Of a DNA stretch of 64,000 nt, positions 1-7,924 are shown in pieces; within the stretch, counting starts at the first letter, position 1; each line of letters begins with the position of its first letter. Source of the stretch: Actinomycetospora endophytica (GTDB lineage Bacteria; Actinomycetota; Actinomycetes; Mycobacteriales; Pseudonocardiaceae). The notes under the pieces are model-generated. The model was not told the origin of the DNA, searched no databases, and saw only the letters and a list, made by a program, of their open reading frames with translations. Location: contig NZ_JAJNDB010000001.1 in assembly GCF_021026375.1 (NCBI RefSeq), positions 434,001 through 498,000 of the forward strand, given 5' to 3'. The translations under genes were made by a program, and so were the position numbers.

Positions 1-898
1 AGGACCCGCGCAGGGTGAGGCGGCGGTGCATGAGATCGCCGTAGGGCAGTGCGAGGTCCTGGCGCACCCCGCCGATCAGCACCATCGTCCCGCCCGGACG
101 CAGCGCGTCGTAGCCGGCGAGCGTGGGGTCGGGCGAGGAGACCGCCCCGAGCGCGTCGAGCACCACGTCGACCTCCCCGCCCGCGGTGATCCCGGCCGCC
201 GTCCCGGCCCGGTCGGTCAGCGGCACCGGATGCACCCGCGGGTCGAGCGCCGCCAGCCGGTCCAGCACGGCCTCGTTGCGCCCCACCGCGACGACCCGCG
301 ACGCGCACCCGGCCAGCGCGAGCCGCACTCCAGCGCCGCCGAGCTGCCCGGTGGCGCCGAGGACGGCGACCGCGTCGCCCGCCGTCGTGCCCGAACGCCC
401 CAGCCCCTCCGCGGCGATCGCGAACCAGCCCAGCAGCGCCAACCGCTCCGGGGGCACCCCCTCCGCGCCGGGCAGGCGGACCAGCGTCTCCTTCGGCGCC
501 ACCACCCGCTCAGCGAAGGTCCCGTCGCGCCAGCGGTCCTGCATCGCGGTCACGGTCGGGGTGACCTCACCGCGCCCGCCGATCCCGGTCCAGCCGACCA
601 GCACCTCCTGCGGATCGGCCACGTCCCCGGACGACAGCAGCACGGTGTGCGCGACGACGTCACCCTTGGCCAGCCCCAGGACGTCGTCGGCGACGGCCAG
701 CACCCGGCCCACGCCGCCCGCCCCGAGCACGAGCGGGGTCGGGACCCGACCGCGAGGGCCGGCGGCGACGACGTCGGTGTAGGCGGGCACGTGCGCCGCG
801 AGGATCTCCAGCAGCACGCCGCCGGGGCGGACCGTCGGCTCGTCGAGCTCGGAGAGTCGCAGACCGTCGCCGGGGCGTTCGAGTGTCCATGCACGCAT
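1..898 (-). CDS. Zinc-type alcohol dehydrogenase / quinone reductase family, 3' end outside window
   Basis: The minus-strand frame is open from an ATG at 898 to the window edge, about 299 codons. It begins MRAWTLERPGDG, followed by a GroES-like N-terminal half (a PLVLGAGGVGRV segment where MDR proteins have the GHE region) and a nucleotide-binding stretch LGATGQLGGAG, the Rossmann glycine motif of medium-chain dehydrogenases/reductases. Members oxidise alcohols or reduce quinones or enals with NAD(P)H. The catalytic-zinc cysteine and histidine are not obvious, so a zinc-free quinone-reductase-like enzyme is possible. It is divergent from the XRE regulator at 966, which probably controls it. 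The C-terminus lies outside the window. Substrate unknown. Confidence 0.8.
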   Translation of the reverse strand, partial: MRAWTLERPGDGLRLSELDEPTVRPGGVLLEILAAHVPAYTDVVAAGPRGRVPTPLVLGAGGVGRVLAVADDVLGLAKGDVVAHTVLLSSGDVADPQEVLVGWTGIGGRGEVTPTVTAMQDRWRDGTFAERVVAPKETLVRLPGAEGVPPERLALLGWFAIAAEGLGRSGTTAGDAVAVLGATGQLGGAGVRLALAGCASRVVAVGRNEAVLDRLAALDPRVHPVPLTDRAGTAAGITAGGEVDVVLDALGAVSSPDPTLAGYDALRPGGTMVLIGGVRQDLALPYGDLMHRRLTLRGS

Positions 899-923
899 GG
901 CACCCACTCTCGAAGGCGCTCAG

Positions 924-954
924 CCTGGTATCCAGAGCGCGCTCATCCTGGTAT
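924..954. promoter_or_regulatory. Paired direct repeats in the divergent dehydrogenase/XRE promoter
   Basis: CCTGGTAT occurs at 924-931 and again at 947-954, 23 bp apart, in the 67-bp gap between the divergent dehydrogenase and regulator genes. Same-face spacing of about two helical turns is typical of an operator bound by a dimeric or paired regulator. Binding by the adjacent XRE protein is inferred. Confidence 0.4.
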
Positions 955-965
955 TGGTGGTACTC

Positions 966-1742
966 GTGACGACCGCCGAGCTGGGCGCCTTCCTGCGGAG
1001 CCGCCGCGAGCGGATCTCCCCGTCCGAGGTCGGCCTCCCGCCCGGCGGACGCCGCCGCACGCCCGGGCTGCGTCGCGAGGAGCTCGCGCTCATCTCCGGG
1101 GTGAGCACGAGCTGGTACACGTTCCTCGAGCAGGGCCGCGACGTCCGACCGTCGGCGCAGGTCCTCGACGCGCTCGCCGGCGCACTGTCCCTCACCGGCG
1201 ACGAGCGCGACCACCTGCTGCGCCTCGGCGGCCTCGAGCCCGCGGCCCCGGAACCCGGCCCGGAGACCGTCGACCCGGGTCTCGCGGACCTCGTCGACGC
1301 TCTCGGCGACCGGCCCGCCTACGTCACGGCCGCGAGCTTCGACGTGCTCGCGATCAACGACGCCGCCCGCAAGCTCTTCGCGGGCATGACGGGGACGCCC
1401 GGCAACGTCGCGCTGTGGGTGTTCACCGACCCCCGCGCCGACGAGGTGCTCGTGGATCGCGAGGAGGTCGCCCGCGGGGTGCTCGCCCGGCTGCGCGCGG
1501 CGACCGCCCGCCATCCCGACGACGCCCGGGTCGCCGCCGTCGTCGAGACCCTGCGGCGGGACTCGCCGGACGCGGCCGCGTGGTGGTCACGGCAGGACGT
1601 CCGCGACGACCGCTCGGGTCGCAAGCGGATCCGTCACCCGGAGCTCGGGGAGGTCACGCTCACGCACACCGTCCTGCACCCCGCGGAACGCCCCGATCTC
1701 ACGCTGGTGGTGTACGGCCATAGGTGCGCTCCGCGCTTGTGA
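966..1742 (+). CDS. XRE-family regulator with MmyB-like ligand-binding domain
   Basis: Residues 1-70 form a helix-turn-helix: ELGAFLRSRRERISP, then GLRREELALISGVS and WYTFLEQGRDVRPSAQVLDAL, the hallmark of the large actinobacterial XRE family. The rest matches the MmyB-type ligand-binding domain (DVLAIND, LWVFTDP, ARLRAATARHPDDARV, HTVLHP). Such regulators usually control a divergently transcribed dehydrogenase or reductase, here the gene at 1-898. The frame is open upstream to an ATG at 897 overlapping the divergent start. The GTG at 966 (VTTAELGAFLRSRR) gives the family's usual N-terminus, about 258 aa. The stop codon lies inside a long palindrome. Confidence 0.85.
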   Translation: MTTAELGAFLRSRRERISPSEVGLPPGGRRRTPGLRREELALISGVSTSWYTFLEQGRDVRPSAQVLDALAGALSLTGDERDHLLRLGGLEPAAPEPGPETVDPGLADLVDALGDRPAYVTAASFDVLAINDAARKLFAGMTGTPGNVALWVFTDPRADEVLVDREEVARGVLARLRAATARHPDDARVAAVVETLRRDSPDAAAWWSRQDVRDDRSGRKRIRHPELGEVTLTHTVLHPAERPDLTLVVYGHRCAPRL

Positions 1743-1797
1743 GCACAAATTGATGCCCTGGCGTCAATTAGTGCTCACAAGCGCGGGAGCGCACCTA
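1721..1797. repeat. Long near-perfect palindrome between convergent genes (repeat family R1, copy 1)
   Basis: The 77-bp element starts TAGGTGCGCTCCGCGCTTGT, and its 3' half is almost the exact reverse complement (GCGCGGGAGCGCACCTA), giving arms of about 37 bp with three differences. It contains the stop codons of both convergent neighbours: TGA at 1740-1742 for the XRE gene, and TAG complementary to 1795-1797 for the DUF5134 gene. It could act as a bidirectional transcription terminator. A related element lies at 42443-42516. Confidence 0.85.
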
Positions 1798-2562
1798 GAT
1801 CAGGAACAGCATCGCCGCCATCGCCAGGCTCATCCCCGCCTGACCGATGAGCTGCACCGGGCCGTGCGCGAGCACCGCCACCGCCCGCGGCACCGCCGGA
1901 GCTGCCACCGCGACACCGCCGCCCTCGGACGGCTCCGGGGTCCCGACGGCCGGTGCGTCCGCGGCTTCCGGCGCCCCACCATGCGACCGCCGCACGACGA
2001 CGGCGATCGTCGCGACGGCGTGGACCACCAGGTAGAGCGCCAGCACCGCCGCGGCGATCAGCAGCGTCGGCGAGGTCGTCGCGTGCCCCGCGTGCTCCCC
2101 GCCCGGCCCGCTCGACATGTCCATCCCCGGCATGTCCATCCCCGGCATGCCCGCCATCGACGGCGCCGCGCTCGGGGCCGCCGCCGGCACCATCGCCAGG
2201 TACATCACGAGCATCGCCGCGTCGACCAGGAGCAGGTGCGCCGGGTGTGCGGTGCAGCGGTCGAGCCCCACGGCCGACCCGAGCGGCTCGGAGCGCACCC
2301 GGGCGGCGACCAGCGTCACGAGCCACCCGACCCCCGCGGCGCCGAAGAGGACAGCGCCGGCCACCGGCGGGACCAGACCCGCCGTCGCGGGCGTCGCCAT
2401 GAGGATCATGGCCACGCCCATGACGACGTGGTTCGCCTCCGCCGCCGCGACCCGGCGACCGCGCCGTGGGCCGTGCGTGGCCAGCGAGACCGCACAGAGG
2501 GCGGTCGTGAGGACGAAGACGGTCACGACCGTCATGCCGAACCAGCCGTCGACCATGGTCAA
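1795..2562 (-). CDS. DUF5134 membrane protein with Met/His-rich loop
   Basis: A 255-aa polytopic membrane protein with about six hydrophobic segments, matching the actinobacterial DUF5134 family (function unknown). Residues about 135-165 form an unusual methionine- and histidine-rich extramembrane loop, SMAGMPGMDMPGMDMSSG followed by GEHAGHA. MxxM and HxxH spacing of this kind is a known soft-metal, especially Cu(I), ligand pattern. With the CopD-CtaG and CopA genes close by, a copper-handling role is inferred. Its terminal TAG is formed by the R1 palindrome. Confidence 0.75.
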   Translation of the reverse strand: MTMVDGWFGMTVVTVFVLTTALCAVSLATHGPRRGRRVAAAEANHVVMGVAMILMATPATAGLVPPVAGAVLFGAAGVGWLVTLVAARVRSEPLGSAVGLDRCTAHPAHLLLVDAAMLVMYLAMVPAAAPSAAPSMAGMPGMDMPGMDMSSGPGGEHAGHATTSPTLLIAAAVLALYLVVHAVATIAVVVRRSHGGAPEAADAPAVGTPEPSEGGGVAVAAPAVPRAVAVLAHGPVQLIGQAGMSLAMAAMLFLI

Positions 2563-2667
2563 GGCCTCCAGGAAGCGTCGGGGAGCGCTAGAGCCTCCGA
2601 CGACCGTACGAGGGCCGGCCCACGAAACGGCGCGACCTGAGGTGTCCCCCCATTTCTCTCATCTTCG

Positions 2668-2719
2668 GGAACCGCGGGGAAGCCCGTGACGACGACCACC
2701 CGGGGCCGCTCGCCCCGGG
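2668..2719 (+). promoter_or_regulatory. Candidate ECF promoter and leader hairpin upstream of the sigma gene
   Basis: GGAAC at 2668-2672 is followed after 17 nt by CGAC at 2690-2693, resembling the GGAAC-N16/17-CGT ECF promoter pattern. This suggests autoregulation by the sigma factor at 2795. Just downstream, CCCGGGGC (2699-2706) and GCCCCGGG (2712-2719) can form a perfect 8-bp hairpin in the leader. Promoter assignment is inference. Confidence 0.35.
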
Positions 2720-2794
2720 GCGGGGTCCCCGGGGAGACTGTTCGACGGCGGGTCGTCGGTCGACGATCCCCGGGAGCGGAGGACCAGCCAGCCG

Positions 2795-3358
2795 ATGGAC
2801 GACGCCGTCATCACCGACGCCGCGCTGGCCGCGCGCGACGGTGACCGGGCGGCCGCGGCACGCTTCGTCGAGCTCACCCAGCAGCAGGTGTGGCGGCTGC
2901 TGGTCCACCTCGCCGACCACGGGGTCGCCGCCGACCTCGCCCAGGAGACCTACGAGCGGGCCTTCGGCTCGCTGCGCCGGTTCCGCGCCGAGGCGCCGGC
3001 GCGTACCTGGCTGCTGGCCATCGCGCGGCGCGTGGCGGCCGACCACCTGCGCCGTCGCGCCCGCCGCCCCGTCGACCCCGCCCCGATCCAGGACGGCGAC
3101 GAGCCGCTGACCGGAACCCGGCCCGGGGACGTCGCGGAGGGGATCGCGCTGCGCCTGGCCGTGGACGCCCTCCCGCCCGACCGGCGTGAAGCGTTCGTCC
3201 TGACGCAGATGCTCGGCCTCGGGTACGCCGAGGCGGCGGTGGTCGCGGGCTGCCCGATCGGCACCGTGCGCTCCCGGGTGGCCCGGGCGCGGGCCGACCT
3301 CGTCGAGGCCCTGGGGGCGGGCGCCGAGAACCCGGAGGCGGTGAGCCGTGAGCCGTGA
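2795..3358 (+). CDS. ECF-family RNA polymerase sigma factor
   Basis: 187 aa with sigma-70 region 2 (ADLAQETYERAFGSLRRF, then TWLLAIARRVAADHLR) and region 4 (LPPDRREAFVLTQMLGLGYAEA, then GCPIGTVRSRVARAR as the HTH). It directs RNA polymerase to a stress-type promoter. The gene overlaps the next by 11 nt: the zinc-finger anti-sigma GTG at 3348 precedes this gene's TGA, so they are translationally coupled. The operon continues into a CopD-CtaG fusion, suggesting a copper or respiratory-oxidase signal, as for the SigC-type ECF factors of actinomycetes. Confidence 0.92.
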   Translation: MDDAVITDAALAARDGDRAAAARFVELTQQQVWRLLVHLADHGVAADLAQETYERAFGSLRRFRAEAPARTWLLAIARRVAADHLRRRARRPVDPAPIQDGDEPLTGTRPGDVAEGIALRLAVDALPPDRREAFVLTQMLGLGYAEAAVVAGCPIGTVRSRVARARADLVEALGAGAENPEAVSREP

Positions 3359-4166
3359 CGCGGACCGACGGCGGCTCGGGGTCGTCGGGAACTCCGACGA
3401 CCCCGCGCGCGACCTGACCAGCATGGGGACCCTGGACTGCGCCGCCTGCCGCGAGGAGCTCTCGGCGGAGCTCGACGGTGAGGCCGATCCCGCGCGTCGC
3501 CCGGCCGTCCTCACCCACCTCGGAGCCTGCCCGGCCTGCACCCACTGGCGGGAGCAGGCCGCCGTCGTCACCCGCCTGACCCGCACCGCCCCCGCCGAGG
3601 CCGGCCCGGACCTCGTCGCCCGGGTCCTGCCCGCGGCCCCGCGACCGCGGCGCCGGCGGCTCGCGGCGCGGGTGGCGCTCGTCGCCGTCGGTGTCGCGCA
3701 GATCGTCCTCGGGGCGCTGTCGCTGATCGGCGTCGCCGGGCACGGCGGCACGATGCTCGGCGGCGCGGACATGGCCCACATGAGCCACGAGACGGCCGCC
3801 TGGAACCTGGCGCTCGGTGCGGCCTTCGTCGCCGGCGCGTACTGGACCCGCCACCTCGCCGGGCTGCTCCCGGCGCTGGGGGCGTTCATCGTCGTGCTCG
3901 GGGTGCTGTCCGGGCTCGACCTCGCGGCCGGCCGGGTGGAGCCCGACCGGGTCGCGACGCACGCCGTGCTGCTCCTGGGCTTCGCGCTCGCCCTGGTCGT
4001 GTCGCGCACCGGGCCGGCCCGGGGGCCGAGCCCGGCACCCCGCGCCCTCGCCGAGCCGGAGGCCGGCCCCGAGCCGGGCCCGGCCACGGCCCCGCCCGCG
4101 CCGGCCTCGCGCGACCACCTGGGCCCCGTGGCCCGTGACCGTCCCGCCCGCCGAGAGGCTGCATGA
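3348..4166 (+). CDS. Membrane-anchored zinc-finger (zf-HC2) anti-sigma factor
   Basis: 272 aa. The N-terminal part holds a ZAS-type zinc finger with CAAC and HLGACPAC, the fold that clamps ECF sigma factors. About four membrane segments follow, then a Pro/Ala-rich tail. An extracytoplasmic loop contains GGADMAHMSHE, with Met and His residues that could sense a metal. The GTG start at 3348 has GGAGG nine bases upstream (3334-3338). The internal ATG at 3423 lacks a ribosome site, so the longer form is preferred. It presumably holds the preceding sigma factor inactive. It overlaps the next gene by ATGA. Confidence 0.85.
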   Translation: MSRDADRRRLGVVGNSDDPARDLTSMGTLDCAACREELSAELDGEADPARRPAVLTHLGACPACTHWREQAAVVTRLTRTAPAEAGPDLVARVLPAAPRPRRRRLAARVALVAVGVAQIVLGALSLIGVAGHGGTMLGGADMAHMSHETAAWNLALGAAFVAGAYWTRHLAGLLPALGAFIVVLGVLSGLDLAAGRVEPDRVATHAVLLLGFALALVVSRTGPARGPSPAPRALAEPEAGPEPGPATAPPAPASRDHLGPVARDRPARREAA

Positions 4167-6133
4167 GCACCGCCGCACCCCCGGCCGAACACCCCGCTCC
4201 CCCCGAACCCGCCCGGCCCCGCACCGCGCTCCGCCTGGTCGTGGCCACCGCCGCGACCGTGGTCGCCGTCGTCGCGGTGGTGCTCGTCGTCGGGGCGTGG
4301 GGCGACGCGCCCTACCGCGCGCTGGGCGTGAGCCCGCCGTCGGAGGGACTGCGCGTCGCGGTGCCGCTGGTGCGGGCGGTCGTGCTGCTCGCCGCCGGCC
4401 TGACCGTCGGGAGCCTGGTGGCCGCGGCGGTCGTGCTGCCGGGGCGCACCGCGGCCCGCGGGCTCTCCGCCGACGGGTACGCGGCGGTCCGGCGGGCCGG
4501 GACGGCGGCCGCCCTGTGGGCGCTCGCCGCGTCGGTCGTCGTGCCGTTGACGGTCATCGTCGGGACCGGCGGCGACGCGCGGGTGCTCAGCAGCCCGGCG
4601 GACTTCCTCGCCTCGGTCGGGGCGCTCGAGGAACCGGCGGGCTTCCTGGTCGCGGCGGTCGCGGCCGCCGTCGTCGCGGTGATGTGCCGGGTGACGTTCT
4701 CCTGGCGCACCGCGGTGGGGGCGCTGGTCCCGGCCCTGCTGGCGGTCGTCGCACCCGTCGCGACGGGGCACGTCGCGAGCGTCGGCGGCGGGCACGACAT
4801 CGCCACCGACGCGGCCGTCCTCGCCGCCGTCGCGCTCGCCGGCTGGCTCGGCACGACGGTGGCCCTCGACCGTCACCGGGCGTTGCGACGTCCCGACGGC
4901 GACGTCGTGGCGGCCCGGGCACGACGGGTCGGCCTGGTGGCCGCGCCGGCCGCCGTCGCCGGCCTGGCGACGGTGGACCTCTGGCTGGTCCGCGACGGCT
5001 GGACGACGCTCTACGGCGGTCTCGCGGCCGTGATGCTTCTCCTGGTGCTGCTCGCCGCGGCGCCGCTCCTCACCTCACGGCTGCCCGCGGGGTGGACGCT
5101 CACCGCGCTCGGTCTCGCCGCGGTCGTCGCGGGCCTGACGGCGAGCGGGCTGCCGCCGGGGCTGCTGCGCCCGTCGTCGGCGCAGGAGACGCTCGTCGGG
5201 TTCGACCTGCCCGGGCCACCGACCGTCCTGACGATGCTCGGCCCCGGGCGGGTGAACGTGCTGGCCGACCTGGTGTGCGTAGCGCTCGCCGGGCTCTACC
5301 TGGCCGGGGTGCTGCGGCTGCGCGCCCGCGGGGACTCGTGGCCGGCGGGGCGCACCGTCGCGTGGCTCGCCGGCTGCGTGCTGCTCGCCTGGACCACCAC
5401 GAGCGGCTTCGGCGAGTACGCGATGGCGATGTTCAGCGTGCACATGGGCAGCCACATGCTGCTCTCGATGCTGGTGCCGATCCTGCTCGTGCTCGGCGGC
5501 CCGATCACGCTCGCCCTGCGCGCGCTCCGGCCGGCGAGCGGCGGGCTCGACGGCCCCCGCGAGTGGCTGCTCTCGCTGATCGGGTCGCCGGTGTCGCGGG
5601 TGCTGACCCACCCGGTGGTCGCGCTCGTGCTCTTCGTCGGCTCGTTCTACGCGCTCTACTTCTCGCCGATCTACGCCGCGGCGCAGCCGTACCACTGGGC
5701 GCACCAGCTGATGAACCTGCACTTCGTCGTCGTCGGCTACCTGTTCTTCTGGCCGATCATCGGGGTCGACCGGTCGCCGCGGCCGCTGCCGCACGTCGCG
5801 CGACTCGCGCTGCTGCTCGCGTCGATGCCGTTCCACGCGTTCTTCGGCATCGCGGTGATGGGCGCGGACACCGTGATCGGGCAGCGCTTCTTCGGCGACC
5901 TCGCGCTGCCGTGGGTGCCGAACCTGCTCGCCGACCAGAGCCTGGGCGGCGGGATCGCGTGGTCGGCGGGCGAGGCGCCGCTGCTCCTCGTCGTGATCGT
6001 GCTGCTCGTGCAGTGGTCCCGGCACGACGACCGCGAGGGCGCCCGTCACGACCGCCACGCGGACCGCGACGGCGACGCGGATCTCGCGGCCTACAACGCG
6101 ATGCTCGCGGACCTGGCCCGCCGCCGGCCCTGA
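4163..6133 (+). CDS. CopD copper-import domain fused to CtaG caa3-oxidase assembly protein
   Basis: 656 aa with a dozen or more membrane segments. The first half resembles CopD copper-resistance/import proteins. The second half is the CtaG_Caa3 family (GFGEYAMAMFSVHMGSHMLLSM, split here as FSVHMGSHM; then LYFSPIYAAAQPYHWAHQLMNLHF and GYLFFWPIIGVDRSPRPLP in conserved order). It likely brings copper across the membrane and delivers it to the CuB/CuA sites of cytochrome oxidase. The ATGA overlap with the anti-sigma gene puts it in the same operon. The fusion is common in actinobacteria. Confidence 0.9.
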   Translation: MSTAAPPAEHPAPPEPARPRTALRLVVATAATVVAVVAVVLVVGAWGDAPYRALGVSPPSEGLRVAVPLVRAVVLLAAGLTVGSLVAAAVVLPGRTAARGLSADGYAAVRRAGTAAALWALAASVVVPLTVIVGTGGDARVLSSPADFLASVGALEEPAGFLVAAVAAAVVAVMCRVTFSWRTAVGALVPALLAVVAPVATGHVASVGGGHDIATDAAVLAAVALAGWLGTTVALDRHRALRRPDGDVVAARARRVGLVAAPAAVAGLATVDLWLVRDGWTTLYGGLAAVMLLLVLLAAAPLLTSRLPAGWTLTALGLAAVVAGLTASGLPPGLLRPSSAQETLVGFDLPGPPTVLTMLGPGRVNVLADLVCVALAGLYLAGVLRLRARGDSWPAGRTVAWLAGCVLLAWTTTSGFGEYAMAMFSVHMGSHMLLSMLVPILLVLGGPITLALRALRPASGGLDGPREWLLSLIGSPVSRVLTHPVVALVLFVGSFYALYFSPIYAAAQPYHWAHQLMNLHFVVVGYLFFWPIIGVDRSPRPLPHVARLALLLASMPFHAFFGIAVMGADTVIGQRFFGDLALPWVPNLLADQSLGGGIAWSAGEAPLLLVVIVLLVQWSRHDDREGARHDRHADRDGDADLAAYNAMLADLARRRP

Positions 6134-6313
6134 GCCACCCGCGTCCCCGGCCCTGAGCAGGGGAACTGCCGCTGGTCACCCGTTCGGGGCCGGACGGCTC
6201 ACCGGCGTGCCGCTGGGCGACACGCGGCGACCGCACCCCGCAGGACACGCTCCCGTCCACCGCCCCGGCGCGTTGAACCCACAGAGGTCACCACCGCCGT
6301 CGGGGAGGCACCC

Positions 6314-7075
6314 ATGGGCAAGCGCTCGGCCGTGAAGTCCAGCCGCAGTATCGGCTCCCGGACGCCCCTGGTCGTCGGCATCCTCGTGGTCGGCGTGCTG
6401 GCGATCGTCATCGGCAGCACGCTCTTCAGCAAGGGCGACGACGCGGACGCCTCCGGCGGGTCCTCGACCACCGGCCCGATCCCGATCACCCGGGCCGCGG
6501 TGCAGTTCCCGGCCAAGGTCGACGGCGGCGTCGTCACCGTGGGGCCGGCGGGCAAGAAGGCCCCGCCGCACACACTGGACGTCTACGAGGACGCCCTGTG
6601 CCCGGCGTGCCAGGCCCTCGAGTCGCGCGGCGGCGCCCGGCTGGCCAAGGCGGCCGCGGACGGCTCCATGCGGATCCGCTACCACCTGCTCAACATGCTC
6701 GACCAGCGCTCCCAGCCCGCCGGCTACTCGACGCTGGGCGGCAACGCGATGATGTGCGCCGCCGAGAACGGGATCTTCCCCGACATGCACGTGAGCCTCT
6801 ACACCGCGCAGCCCGACGAGGGCGGCACCGCCTGGACCGCCGACCAGATCGTCGACCTCGGCAAGCGCCTCGGCGCGGGGCCCGGCTTCGAGCCCTGCGT
6901 GCGCAGCGGGGCCCACGCGAAGGACATCGCCGCGAACTTCGGGCAGGCCGCCCACGACCCGAAGCTGGTGCGCCAGGGCTCGAGCGGCTTCGGCACCCCG
7001 ACCCTGGTCCTCGACGGTGCGCTGCTCCAGCCCGGCGACACCCGCCTCGACAAGCTGGTGTCCGACACCCCCTGA
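6314..7075 (+). CDS. Membrane-anchored DsbA-like thioredoxin-fold protein
   Basis: 253 aa. Residues about 20-40 form one transmembrane anchor (TPLVVGILVVGVLAIVIGS) after a basic cytoplasmic tail, as in actinobacterial DsbA-like proteins. The exported part has a thioredoxin/DsbA fold with a redox motif CPAC in YEDALCPACQALE and a cis-proline region GFGTPTLVLDG. It would catalyse disulfide formation or isomerisation in exported proteins, and the VKOR protein encoded at 10601-11572 is a plausible reoxidase. Start supported by GGGAGG upstream. Confidence 0.85.
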   Translation: MGKRSAVKSSRSIGSRTPLVVGILVVGVLAIVIGSTLFSKGDDADASGGSSTTGPIPITRAAVQFPAKVDGGVVTVGPAGKKAPPHTLDVYEDALCPACQALESRGGARLAKAAADGSMRIRYHLLNMLDQRSQPAGYSTLGGNAMMCAAENGIFPDMHVSLYTAQPDEGGTAWTADQIVDLGKRLGAGPGFEPCVRSGAHAKDIAANFGQAAHDPKLVRQGSSGFGTPTLVLDGALLQPGDTRLDKLVSDTP

Positions 7076-7142
7076 CCGCTCGCGCGACGGCGTCGCAGCC
7101 ACGAGACTCGTCGGCGCCCGACCCGAGGGGAGTGCTGAGTCG

Positions 7143-7619
7143 ATGCTGTCCGCCGAGCACATGGAGTCGCTGATCCGTCGCTACTTCGACGGGTGCAACG
7201 ACGCCGACATCGCGGGCATGGTCGCCTGCTTCACCCCGGACGCGGTGCACTACTTCCCGCCCGGGATGTACGGCGGGGCCTGGCGCGGGGCGGACACCAT
7301 CGCCGCGAACTGGGCGCACCGGGTCGCGACGCTCGGCTCGGCGTGGACGATCGACCGGGTCCTCACCGATCCGGCGAGCGGCCAGGCGGTCATCGAGTGG
7401 AGCCACTTCAAGACCGCGGGCGGCACGCTCCTGCGCGGCGACGAGTGGTACGTGTTCGACCGCGACTCCGGCCTGATCTCGGAGATCCGCGCGTACTACG
7501 CCTCGCCGGTCGACCCGGACCGCCCGGAGCTCGCCCTCGACGGGTTCGACTACGAGGGCCGCGGCTACCCGATGACCTGCTCGGTCCCCCGCCCGCACCC
7601 GTCGCAGACCGGGACCTGA
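7143..7619 (+). CDS. SnoaL-like / NTF2-superfamily protein
   Basis: 158 aa, one alpha+beta NTF2-like barrel: an N-terminal helix SLIRRYFDGCNDADIAGMVACF followed by TPDAVHYFPPGMYGG and strands with WSHFKTAGG and LISEIRAYY, the standard SnoaL/nuclear-transport-factor-2 pattern. Members are small isomerases, hydratases or ligand binders, and the reaction cannot be read here. The ATG at 7143 is chosen because GAGGGGAG lies about ten bases upstream; the frame itself is open further upstream into the end of the thioredoxin gene. Confidence 0.75.
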   Translation: MLSAEHMESLIRRYFDGCNDADIAGMVACFTPDAVHYFPPGMYGGAWRGADTIAANWAHRVATLGSAWTIDRVLTDPASGQAVIEWSHFKTAGGTLLRGDEWYVFDRDSGLISEIRAYYASPVDPDRPELALDGFDYEGRGYPMTCSVPRPHPSQTGT

Positions 7620-7644
7620 GAACCCGTCCCGGATCTTGATTCGG

Positions 7645-7683
7645 GACCTCCCCCGCGGACTACTGTGGTCCGCGAGGGAGGTC
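7645..7683 (+). promoter_or_regulatory. 16-bp inverted repeat covering a candidate -10 and the ribosome site
   Basis: GACCTCCCCCGCGGAC (7645-7660) and GTCCGCGAGGGAGGTC (7668-7683) pair at 15 of 16 positions around the loop TACTGTG. The loop contains TACTGT, a plausible -10 hexamer, with TTGATT 19 bp upstream. The 3' arm contains GGGAGG, the ribosome binding site of the gene at 7687. It is either an operator overlapping the promoter or a translation-blocking hairpin. Confidence 0.65.
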
Positions 7684-7686
7684 GCC

Positions 7687-7917
7687 GTGCGGGACGAGGA
7701 GCTGATCGTCGAGTTCGCCCTGACGCGCCTGGACCACCCGGGCCTCGATCTGGAGGAGATCGCGGCGCTGCTGGTCCGACGGGTCGGGCCGGAGCGGACG
7801 CTCGAGTTCGCCGCGCAGAATCTGGCCGACCGGGGCGAGCTCCGCGGGGCCGTGTTCGACGCGGCGGTCGAGCGCGTGATGCGCGTCGTGCTGGCCCTGC
7901 GGGACGCGCAGGACTGA
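7687..7917 (+). CDS. Small acidic helical protein of unknown function
   Basis: 76 aa from GTG 7687 (RDEELIVEFALTRLDHPG, then LDLEEIAALLVRRVGPERTL and FAAQNLADRGELRGAVFDAA). It is predicted all-helical and soluble, without a membrane segment or cysteine. I do not recognise the family. The start is fixed by GGGAGG at 7676-7681, five bases upstream, inside a strong inverted repeat, so expression is likely controlled by that element. It converges with copA, with only 7 bp between the stops. Confidence 0.6.
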   Translation: MRDEELIVEFALTRLDHPGLDLEEIAALLVRRVGPERTLEFAAQNLADRGELRGAVFDAAVERVMRVVLALRDAQD

Positions 7918-7924
7918 GCCGCAC

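Noticed and set aside
26..1723. A 565-codon plus-strand frame at the left edge
   Set aside because: Composition is shadow-like; the dehydrogenase on the opposite strand and the XRE gene in another frame have convincing motifs.
2588..4876. A 762-codon minus-strand frame over the sigma, anti-sigma and CopD genes
   Set aside because: No recognisable domain; antisense to three genes with strong motifs and good ribosome sites.
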